Shown: one piece after another, positions 1-5,035 of the stretch | Layout of the letters: every line of letters begins with the position of its first letter | Numbering within the stretch: the stretch's first letter is position 1 | Assembly: GCA_003140115.1 (NCBI GenBank) | Contig: PLIQ01000425.1 | Coordinates: forward strand, 1 to 5,035 | Source: Actinomycetota bacterium | GTDB lineage: Bacteria; Actinomycetota; Actinomycetes; Streptosporangiales; Streptosporangiaceae | Length of the DNA stretch: 5,035 nt | Direction: 5' to 3' | The notes under the pieces: model-generated | Told to the model about the DNA's origin: nothing | The model's input: the letters and a program-made list of their open reading frames with translations, nothing else | Databases searched by the model: none | Position numbers and translations under genes: made by a program

Positions 1-237
1 CATGGCCGCCCGGTGGGCGTCCTGCCAGGCGGCCAGGGCCTGCTCGTAGCCCGCCGGCTCGTCTGGCGCCGGGACGAACACCCGCACCATCAGCTGCCCC
101 GGCCCGATGCCCGGGTCTTCGCCGTGCTCCAGCAGCACGGCCCGCTGCACCGCACCCGCGGTGAACCGCTCCCTCAGCTCGTGGTTGATGGCTCGTTCCA
201 GCTGATCTTTCTCCGCCCGTTCCACGGTGCCTCCCAT
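1..237 (-). CDS. Hypothetical protein, N-terminal part (runs off left edge)
   Basis: The reverse strand is open from an ATG at 237-235 to the window edge, giving 79 residues with no stop. I do not recognise the family. The first 35 or so residues are charged and probably helical (ERAEKDQLERAINHELRERF). A short hydrophobic strand follows (QLMVRVFVPAP), then another helix-like stretch (YEQALAAWQDAHRAAM). No signal peptide, membrane segment or catalytic motif is visible, so it is probably cytoplasmic. The balanced acidic/basic, Ala/Leu/Val-rich composition and strong G at first codon positions favour this strand over the opposite one, whose product would be rich in His, Pro and Arg. A GTG at 225-223 is an alternative start, with GGGAGG four bases upstream. 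The ATG has only a GAGG about 11 bases upstream. The gene is divergent from adnB. Its function, and any link to the helicase, cannot be judged from this fragment. Confidence 0.72.
   Translation of the reverse strand, partial: MGGTVERAEKDQLERAINHELRERFTAGAVQRAVLLEHGEDPGIGPGQLMVRVFVPAPDEPAGYEQALAAWQDAHRAAM
230..235 (-). promoter_or_regulatory. Possible ribosome-binding site GGGAGG that would select the GTG start at 225
   Basis: Read on the minus strand, GGGAGG lies immediately after the first two bases of the ATG at 237 and four bases before the in-frame GTG at 225-223. The match to the anti-Shine-Dalgarno sequence is good but the spacing is short. If it is used, the left-hand protein is four residues shorter. 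It could also be just a Gly-Gly codon pair in the coding sequence. Confidence 0.35.
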
Positions 238-360
238 CCGTGTCACTGCCTCAACGCCCCCCACCGGAAGCTGGTTCCAGCGTGACTTACCGTGCCGCGC
301 CGGGCAGCCGTAACCCCCAACGGGCCGCCAAATGTCAGTGGTCTCTGCTGGAATGCTCTC
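238..360. promoter_or_regulatory. Divergent intergenic region between the left gene and adnB
   Basis: About 120 bases separate the two divergent starts, so promoters in both directions should lie here. I found no convincing -35/-10 pair. TACCGT at 288-293 fits the loose actinobacterial -10 pattern TANNNT, but nothing like TTGACA sits 16-19 bases upstream. The clearest symmetry is the perfect palindrome GCTGG-TT-CCAGC at 270-281. I saw no mycobacterial LexA-box-like sequence (TCGAAC-N4-GTTCGA). The stretch 292-360 is also open in the adnB frame from a GTG at 292. That 23-codon extension has no visible ribosome-binding site and reads unlike a helicase N-terminus, so I treat it as leader or promoter DNA. 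Confidence 0.4.
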
Positions 361-3300
361 GTGAGCACGGTCATGTACAGCCCGGTGCAGCTGGCCCGGC
401 TGCTGCGGGTGCCCGAGCCGACTCCGGAGCAGGCGGCGGTGATCGCCGCGTCGCTCGGTCCGCTCGCGGTGGTGGCCGGCGCGGGTTCGGGCAAGAGCGA
501 GACGATGGCGGCCCGGCTGGTCTGGCTGGTCGCCAACGGGATGGTCCGCCCGGACCGGGTGCTCGGGCTCACCTTCACCAGGAAGGCGGCCGCCGAGTTC
601 GCCGACCGGGTGCGCTCCCGGCTCGAGCGCCTGCGCCGCGCGGGTCTCGGCGATACCAGGCCCGAGGACGAGGACCCGTTCGGCGGCGACCCGGTGATCG
701 GGACTTATCACGCCTACGCCGGTCGCCTGGTCGGCGACAACGCGCTGCGCGAGGGGCTCGAGCCATCCATGCGGCTGATCACGCCCGCGCTGTCCTGGCA
801 GCTGGCGGCGTCGATCGTGGCCGCCTACGACGGACCCATGGACGAGATCATCTGGACCCCGCAGACGGTGACCGCGGCCGTGCTCGAGCTGGCCGGAGAC
901 CTGTCCGAGCACCTGCGCGGGACCGGGGACGTCACCACGGTGGGCCGCTGGCTCACCGCGGAGCTCGAGGCGTTGCCGGGGCGGATACCTGGGGCCGTTC
1001 GGAAGATAATGCAAACCCAGCGGGCCCGCGAGCAGTTGCTCCCGCTGGTCGAGCGGTACGTGGCGGCCAAGGCGGCGCGCGAGGTCCTCGATCACGGCGA
1101 TCAGGTCGCGCTGGCGGCGCGGATCGCCAGCGCGCACCCGGAGGTGGGCGCGGCCGAGCGGGCCCGCTACCAGGTGGTGCTGCTCGATGAGTACCAAGAC
1201 ACCAGCCACGCCCAGCTGGTCCTGCTCCGGTCGCTGTTCGGCGGCGGGCACCCGGTCACCGCGGTCGGTGACCCGTGCCAGTCCATCTACGGCTGGCGCG
1301 GCGCGAGCGCGGGCAACCTGCGCCGGTTCACCGCGGACTTCCCGGTGGTGGCCCGGATGCGGCCGTTCGGGGCCTCGGCGCCCACCGGCCCCGCCCCGGT
1401 GCTGGTCCTGTCGACCAGCTTCCGGAACGCCGCGCGCGTCCTTGACGCGGCCGCGGTGGTGCAGGAGGAACTGCGCTACGAGGCGCCCGACGTGCCCCGG
1501 CTGGTCTCCGCGCCGGATCGCGGCGGTCGGGGCGCGGTCACCTGCGCGCTGCTGGACACGGTCACCGACGAGGCCGAATGGGTGGCCGGGCGGATCGTCG
1601 GCCTGCTGGCCCTCGGCCCCGGCCGCGCTCCCGACGGACACCCCTGGCCCAAAGAGCCGGACGCGCGCCAGGCCGGCGTGCGGCCCTCCGACGTCGCGGT
1701 GCTGTGCCGCAAGCGGTCCCAGTTCGTGGCGCTACGGAAGGCCATCGAGGCCCGCGGCATCCCAGTCGAGGTGGTGGGCCTGGGCGGGCTGCTGGTGGTG
1801 CCCGAGGTGCAGGACGTGGTGGCCACGCTGCGGGTGCTGCACGACGCGGGCGCGTCGGACGCGCTGGCCCGGCTGCTGACCGGGCCGCGCTGGCGGATCG
1901 GGCCGCGCGACCTGGTCGCCCTCGGCCGTCGCGCCCGGGCCCTGGTCCGCGGTGAGGGCGACGGCCGGCCGGGCGCCCCGGCCCCGGCGCACAGCGACCC
2001 GGACGAGCAGGACGCGCTGGCCGAGGCCGTCACCGACCTGACCGCGGAGACCGGCAGCCTGGTCGAGGCGCTCGATGACCTCGGCGACCCGGACGCCTAC
2101 TCGCCGGTCGGCTACGCCCGCATGCACGCCCTGGCCGCCGAGTTGCGGCGGCTGCGCGCCCACGTCGGGCGGCCGCTGGCCGACCTGACCGCCGAGGCCG
2201 AGCGGATGCTCGGCCTGGACATCGAGGTCGCCGCGCGGCCGGACGCCGATCCGGTCGCGGCCCGCGCCGACCTGGATGCCTTCACCGACGTGGCCGACGC
2301 GTTCACCGGCGAGGGCGCCGAGCCGACCCTGGGCGCGTTCCTGGCCTACCTGACCGCGGCGCAGCAGGAGGAATTCGGGCTGGAGACCGGCCGGGTCGGC
2401 GAGTCGGACTCGGTCAAGCTGCTCACCGTGCACGCGGCCAAGGGCCTGCAGTGGCCGGCCGTCTTCGTACCCGGCCTGGCCCTGGGGGAGCGGTCCCAGG
2501 TCTTCCCCGCCCGGCCCCGGGTCTCGACCCGGTGGACCGACAATCCGCGGCTGATCCCGTTCGGCCTGCGCGGCGACGCGGGAGACCTGCCCGCGCTGCG
2601 CGGGCTCGACGCTGCCTCGCTCGAGGACTTCACCGGCGCCTGCGCGGCCCGGGACCTGGCCGAGGAGCGCCGCCTGATGTACGTGGCCGCCACCCGGGCG
2701 GCGTTCTGGCTGGGGTGTTCGGGTTACTGGTGGGGCGAGGGCGGCACCTGCCGCCTGGGCCCGTCGCCATTCCTGGAGGAGGTTCGCTCGTCCGGGGTGG
2801 CCGAGGTCCACGCCTGGGCCGCCGAGCCGCCCCCGGACGCGGAGAACCCGCTGCTGGCCACGGTGGACGAGGCCGACTGGCCGGCCACTCCGGCTGGACG
2901 GCACTACGAGGCGGTCCGCGAGGCCGCGGCCCTCGTCGAAGCCGCGGTCGCAACGCAAGCCGCAACCGCAACACAAGCCACAGCCGTAACAGAAGCGCCA
3001 GCCGACCTCAGCCCCGAGGACCAGGCGCTGGCCGAGGCGTGGCGGCGGGACGCCGAGCTGCTGCTGGCCGAGCGGGCGCAACGCCGGGGCGACGGCGTCA
3101 TCCCGGTCCAGCTGCCCGCCCGGCTCTCGGTTTCGGCGCTGGTCTCGCTGGCCCGCGACCCGGCCGAGCTGGCCCGGCAGGTGCGCCGGCCGATGCCCCG
3201 GCCGCCGGCCCGCCAGGCCAGGAAGGGCACGGCCTTCCACCAGTGGCTGGAGCAGCGCTACGGCCAGCAACGGCTCATCGACGACGCCGACCTGTTCGGC

Positions 3301-3729
3301 TTGGGCGAGCCCGCCGCCGACGAGCTCACGAGCGCCGAGGACCTCAGCCAGCTCCGGGCCCGGTTCGATCGCAGCGAATGGGCGGACCGGTGGCCACGGG
3401 CGGTCGAGGTGCCGTTCGAGACCCTGATCGGCGACCGGCTGGTGCGCGGCCGGATCGACGCGGTGTTCGCCGACGCCCCCGAGGGCGGCTACGACGTGGT
3501 CGACTGGAAGACCGGCCGCCCGCCCGCCTCCGACGCCGAACGCCACGCGGTTTCCGTCCAGCTCGCCGCCTATCGCCTGGCCTGGGCGGCGCTCGCCGGC
3601 GTCCCCGTCGCCGAGGTCCGGGCCGCCTTCCACTACGTCGCGGCCGAGGTGACCGTGCGCCCCGCCGACCTGCTCGACGAACCCGGCCTGACCGCCCTCA
3701 TCAGCCGCATTCCCGCCGAGGCCCCGTAA
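361..3729 (+). CDS. adnB: AdnB-like ATP-dependent helicase/nuclease (UvrD-type SF1A motor fused to RecB-type nuclease)
   Basis: The product is 1122 residues from GTG 361, close to mycobacterial AdnB (about 1,100). By family knowledge, AdnAB is the actinobacterial counterpart of RecBCD/AddAB: it unwinds and resects double-strand-break ends using ATP. Motifs seen: Q-motif PTPEQ (20-24); Walker A GAGSGKSE (40-47); Ia LTFTRKAA (70-77); GTYHAYAGRLV (114-124); Walker B LLDEYQDTS (274-282); III VGDPCQSIYGWRG (302-314); IV STSFRN (351-356); V LLTVHAAKGLQWP (687-699); VI EERRLMYVAATRA (768-780). The C-terminal nuclease has H960, D1033 (GRIDAVF), D1048-W-K1050 (VVDWKTG) and QLAAY (1067-1071), so both activities look intact. 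No cysteine lies in the last 300 residues, so there is no AddB-style Fe-S staple. An atypical Ala/Thr/Gln linker spans 861-881. GTG 361 is preferred because the product then starts MSTVMYSPVQLARLL; its ribosome-binding site (GGAA) is weak, and ATG 373 or GTG 292 are alternatives. No adnA adjoins it. AdnB is the best call; a stand-alone UvrD-nuclease fusion is the alternative. Confidence 0.87.
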   Translation: MSTVMYSPVQLARLLRVPEPTPEQAAVIAASLGPLAVVAGAGSGKSETMAARLVWLVANGMVRPDRVLGLTFTRKAAAEFADRVRSRLERLRRAGLGDTRPEDEDPFGGDPVIGTYHAYAGRLVGDNALREGLEPSMRLITPALSWQLAASIVAAYDGPMDEIIWTPQTVTAAVLELAGDLSEHLRGTGDVTTVGRWLTAELEALPGRIPGAVRKIMQTQRAREQLLPLVERYVAAKAAREVLDHGDQVALAARIASAHPEVGAAERARYQVVLLDEYQDTSHAQLVLLRSLFGGGHPVTAVGDPCQSIYGWRGASAGNLRRFTADFPVVARMRPFGASAPTGPAPVLVLSTSFRNAARVLDAAAVVQEELRYEAPDVPRLVSAPDRGGRGAVTCALLDTVTDEAEWVAGRIVGLLALGPGRAPDGHPWPKEPDARQAGVRPSDVAVLCRKRSQFVALRKAIEARGIPVEVVGLGGLLVVPEVQDVVATLRVLHDAGASDALARLLTGPRWRIGPRDLVALGRRARALVRGEGDGRPGAPAPAHSDPDEQDALAEAVTDLTAETGSLVEALDDLGDPDAYSPVGYARMHALAAELRRLRAHVGRPLADLTAEAERMLGLDIEVAARPDADPVAARADLDAFTDVADAFTGEGAEPTLGAFLAYLTAAQQEEFGLETGRVGESDSVKLLTVHAAKGLQWPAVFVPGLALGERSQVFPARPRVSTRWTDNPRLIPFGLRGDAGDLPALRGLDAASLEDFTGACAARDLAEERRLMYVAATRAAFWLGCSGYWWGEGGTCRLGPSPFLEEVRSSGVAEVHAWAAEPPPDAENPLLATVDEADWPATPAGRHYEAVREAAALVEAAVATQAATATQATAVTEAPADLSPEDQALAEAWRRDAELLLAERAQRRGDGVIPVQLPARLSVSALVSLARDPAELARQVRRPMPRPPARQARKGTAFHQWLEQRYGQQRLIDDADLFGLGEPAADELTSAEDLSQLRARFDRSEWADRWPRAVEVPFETLIGDRLVRGRIDAVFADAPEGGYDVVDWKTGRPPASDAERHAVSVQLAAYRLAWAALAGVPVAEVRAAFHYVAAEVTVRPADLLDEPGLTALISRIPAEAP
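2950..2985 (+). repeat. Imperfect 18-bp tandem repeat (two units) inside adnB
   Basis: Units 2950-2967 and 2968-2985 match at 15 of 18 positions and are codon-aligned, encoding ATQAAT and ATQATA. A degenerate continuation encodes AVTEAP. The block lies in the linker between the helicase core and the nuclease. It uses A-ending codons (GCA, ACA, CAA, GTA, GAA) that are rare in the rest of the gene. This suggests local slippage or repeat expansion in a linker that tolerates length change. Confidence 0.7.
3718..3721 (+). promoter_or_regulatory. Ribosome-binding site GAGG for the repeat protein, inside the adnB 3' end
   Basis: GAGG overlaps the last Glu-Ala codons of adnB and is ten bases before the GTG at 3732. 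It is the only purine-rich match upstream of the position where the signal peptide begins. Its location implies that translation of the second gene is coupled to, or at least follows, translation of adnB. Confidence 0.5.
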
Positions 3730-3731
3730 AA

Positions 3732-3794
3732 GTGGCGACCCGGCGGATTAGCACCTGCGCAGCCCTCCTGCTCATCGGCGCGGCTACCGGGTGC
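3732..3794 (+). other. N-terminal signal peptide with relaxed lipobox (cleavage before Cys21)
   Basis: Residues 1-20 comprise Arg4-Arg5, a hydrophobic core (CAALLLIGAA) and ATG before Cys21. There is no Phe-Leu-Lys after the arginine pair, so Sec export is likelier than Tat. The Ala at -3 makes the lipobox weaker than the usual Leu form, so cleavage by signal peptidase I instead cannot be excluded. Confidence 0.6.
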
Positions 3795-4754
3795 AGCGGC
3801 TCGCCGGCATCATCCGGACCGGGCACCAGCGCGGCGCCGGCCTGGGGCGCAGCGACGCACCTCGACCACAGCCAGGCCAGCGAAGACCCGACCGCAGTGT
3901 CGTGTCCGTCCGCGAGCTTCTGCATGGCCGTGCTCCAGTCGGGCTACGCAGCCCGCTACGACGGGACCACGTGGAGCCAGCCCACCGAGCTACCGTCCGC
4001 CGACGGCGGCGAGCCCGATTCCGTGTCCTGCCCGGCCGCCAGCTTCTGCCTGGCCGTGGACGCCCGGGACTCGGCCACGCTGGTCTACAAAAACAGCAGG
4101 TGGAGTTCCGGCGGTACCATCCCGGACATCCAGACGGGCATGGCCTCGGTGTCGTGCCCGGCCAGCAACTTCTGCGCCGCCGTCGACAACGGCTCCGACG
4201 CGTTCACCTTCAACGGCACCTCCTGGAGCCCCGCCACGGCCATCGATCCGTCCGGCCAGCTGAGCACCGTGTCGTGTCCGAGCGCCACCTTCTGCGCCGC
4301 CGTCGACTACGGCCCGAACGTCCTCACCTTCAACGGCACCTCCTGGAGCAAGCCAGCCGCCATCGACCCAGGCACCTACCTGCAGGCCGTGTCGTGCGCG
4401 AGCGCCAGCTTCTGCGTGGCCATTGACCGCAAAGGGAACGCGCTCACGTTCGACGGCCGCACCTGGAGCGCGCCCGTCAACGCCAACCCGGGTGGTCTGA
4501 CCATGGGGGAGGGCGGTATCTCCTGGCCGGTGGTGTCGTGCCCGGCCAGCGACTTCTGCGCCGCCGTCGACGGACAAGGAGGAAACGTGGTCACCTTCGA
4601 CGGCACCACCTGGACCGCGCCCGTCACCATCGACACCAAGGCCGCTCACTCGCTCAACGGCCCGGTCCTTGTCTTCCTCATGTCGGTGTCCTGCCCGTCC
4701 GCCACGTTCTGCGTGGCCGGCGACACCACCGGGGATGCGTTCGTCCGACAGTAA
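3732..4754 (+). CDS. Secreted, probably lipid-anchored SCPSxxFC-repeat protein (predicted seven-bladed beta-propeller)
   Basis: The product is 340 residues. It opens with an export signal: basic n-region (VATRR), hydrophobic stretch (about 9-19), then AATG-C21, which fits a relaxed lipobox (Ala, not Leu, at -3), and a Ser/Gly/Pro linker typical of lipoproteins. The rest is seven repeats, each beginning VSC(P/A)xxxFC, with paired cysteines at 58/64, 100/106, 142/148, 182/188, 222/228, 270/276 and 321/327. Most continue with an (F/Y)(N/D)GTTW-like strand. The cysteine pairs may form one disulfide per repeat outside the cytoplasm. Such repeats are common in actinobacterial secreted proteins; a beta-propeller fold is inferred from the 40-51-residue period, and the ligand is unknown. 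The GTG start lies two bases after the adnB stop, with GAGG at 3718-3721, so co-expression with adnB is likely. The reading frame stays open upstream inside adnB, but the basic n-region and hydrophobic core place the N-terminus here. Confidence 0.85.
   Translation: MATRRISTCAALLLIGAATGCSGSPASSGPGTSAAPAWGAATHLDHSQASEDPTAVSCPSASFCMAVLQSGYAARYDGTTWSQPTELPSADGGEPDSVSCPAASFCLAVDARDSATLVYKNSRWSSGGTIPDIQTGMASVSCPASNFCAAVDNGSDAFTFNGTSWSPATAIDPSGQLSTVSCPSATFCAAVDYGPNVLTFNGTSWSKPAAIDPGTYLQAVSCASASFCVAIDRKGNALTFDGRTWSAPVNANPGGLTMGEGGISWPVVSCPASDFCAAVDGQGGNVVTFDGTTWTAPVTIDTKAAHSLNGPVLVFLMSVSCPSATFCVAGDTTGDAFVRQ
3897..4751 (+). repeat. Seven tandem SCPSxxFC protein repeats
   Basis: The repeat starts (VSC codons) are at 3897, 4023, 4149, 4269, 4389, 4533 and 4686. 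The period is 42, 42, 40, 40, 48 and 51 residues. Every unit keeps a C-X5-C pair. Units 1-6 have a Trp 23-24 residues after the first cysteine. Unit 7 stops before that point. Units 3 and 4 are close at DNA level: a 26-base identical stretch occurs at 4204-4229 and 4324-4349, exactly 120 bases apart, which points to recent duplication or gene conversion. Confidence 0.9.
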
Positions 4755-4766
4755 GTCCGACAGTAA
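4743..4766 (+). repeat. Perfect 12-bp tandem duplication spanning the stop codon
   Basis: GTCCGACAGTAA occurs at 4743-4754 and again at 4755-4766 with no gap. The unit is in frame and encodes Val-Arg-Gln-stop, so a second in-frame TAA follows the first by 12 bases. It fills most of the 18-base gap between the two convergent genes. Confidence 0.95.
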
Positions 4767-4772
4767 GCAGGC

Positions 4773-5035
4773 TCAGGTGTGCTCGGACACCAGCACCGCG
4801 AGCGTCCCCGGTGACAGCGCCTCGAACACGTGCGGCACGTCGGCCGGGTAGCAGATGTAGTCGCCCGGGCCGAGGTCGACCGGCTCGCCGGCCACGCCGA
4901 CCAGCGCCCGGCCCGCGCTCAGCACCACGTGCTCGATCACGCCGGGCATGTGCGCCTCGGACACGCGCGGCGGACCCGGTTCGGCCGCGATGCGGTACAC
5001 GTCGCGGCGGGCGCCCGGCGGGCACGCGGCCAGCA
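4773..5035 (-). CDS. Cupin-domain protein, C-terminal part; probably an HTH-cupin transcription regulator (runs off right edge)
   Basis: The last 86 residues are visible, ending at TGA 4775-4773; the gene enters from the right edge with no start in view. The fragment is a compact cupin barrel. A first motif has SEAHMPGVIEHVVLSAGRA (His28, Glu34, His35, Gly41 of the fragment). A second has LGPGDYICYPADVPHVFEAL (Gly57-Asp58, Pro63, Pro67, His68). The PGDY...PADVPHVFEAL form is familiar from actinobacterial regulators with an N-terminal XRE-type helix-turn-helix and a C-terminal small-molecule-sensing cupin. The helix-turn-helix would lie outside the window, so that assignment is inferred; a stand-alone cupin is the alternative. 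A GTG at 5000-4998 could in principle start a 75-residue protein, but the frame stays open and cupin-like upstream of it. The gene converges on the repeat-protein gene with an 18-base gap. Confidence 0.75.
   Translation of the reverse strand, partial: LAACPPGARRDVYRIAAEPGPPRVSEAHMPGVIEHVVLSAGRALVGVAGEPVDLGPGDYICYPADVPHVFEALSPGTLAVLVSEHT

Noticed and set aside
13..285. Plus-strand open frame at the left end
   Set aside because: The product is rich in His, Pro, Arg and Gln with no recognisable motif. The opposite strand over the same bases gives a balanced, protein-like sequence with a plausible start. It also overlaps the divergent promoter region.
292..360. N-terminal extension of adnB from GTG 292
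   Set aside because: No ribosome-binding site is visible and the 23 extra residues read like untranslated leader. AdnB-type proteins usually begin shortly before the Q-motif, as the product from 361 does.
1732..3633. Long antisense reading frame (633 codons) under adnB
   Set aside because: Long antisense frames are expected in very GC-rich genes. The product is Gly/Arg/Gln-rich with no domain, while the sense strand has a full set of helicase and nuclease motifs.
3732..3794. Tat-type export signal on the repeat protein
   Set aside because: An Arg pair is present but the following residues (Ile-Ser-Thr) lack the Phe-Leu-Lys part of the motif, so an ordinary Sec lipoprotein signal fits better.
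3990..4649. Antisense frame (219 codons) with periodic sequence under the repeat protein
   Set aside because: Its periodicity only mirrors the tandem repeats of the sense gene, and it has no export signal or known domain.
2451..4754. A 767-residue plus-strand reading frame ending with the repeat protein
   Set aside because: Its first 427 codons lie under adnB in another frame and encode Arg/Gly/Pro-rich shadow sequence. The signal peptide beginning at 3732 marks the real N-terminus.
4755..4800. Intrinsic terminator between the convergent genes
   Set aside because: The only hairpin I could find is GGTGT-gctcgg-ACACC at 4776-4791. It has five base pairs, lies inside the cupin gene's 3' end and has no T-run, which is too weak to call.

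Overview
The window is very GC-rich with strongly G/C-biased third codon positions and frequent GTG starts. It looks like chromosomal DNA from a high-GC actinobacterium. A mycobacterial-type AdnB helicase-nuclease homologue and a secreted protein built from SCPSxxFC repeats, a layout common in soil actinomycetes, support that. I cannot place it below class or order with confidence; a streptomycete- or Streptosporangium-like soil actinomycete is an inference.

Layout, left to right. (1) Positions 1-237, minus strand: the N-terminal part of an unrecognised gene that runs off the left edge. (2) About 238-360: a divergent intergenic region with a 12-bp palindrome but no convincing promoter. (3) 361-3729, plus strand: a complete UvrD/PcrA-type superfamily 1A helicase fused to a RecB-like PD-(D/E)XK nuclease, best called AdnB, the double-strand-break resection motor-nuclease. 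All helicase motifs and the nuclease residues are present. (4) 3732-4754, plus strand: two bases after the adnB stop, a small secreted or lipid-anchored protein with seven SCPSxxFC repeats, which I read as a seven-bladed beta-propeller. (5) 4773-5035, minus strand: the C-terminal cupin part of a probable HTH-cupin transcription regulator that runs off the right edge and converges on gene 4.

The two plus-strand genes are probably co-transcribed, since the ribosome-binding site of the second lies in the last codons of the first. No shared function is evident: one product is a cytoplasmic DNA-repair enzyme, the other an extracytoplasmic protein. The main oddity is that adnB stands without adnA. 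Its upstream neighbour is divergent and its downstream neighbour is the repeat protein, whereas AdnA and AdnB work as a heterodimer and are normally encoded side by side. Other points of interest are the propeller with an apparent N-to-C closure, a 12-bp tandem duplication that doubles its stop codon, and a codon-atypical Ala/Thr/Gln tandem repeat in the adnB linker. I saw no mobile element, CRISPR array, tRNA or rRNA, and no clear case for a wholly new system.
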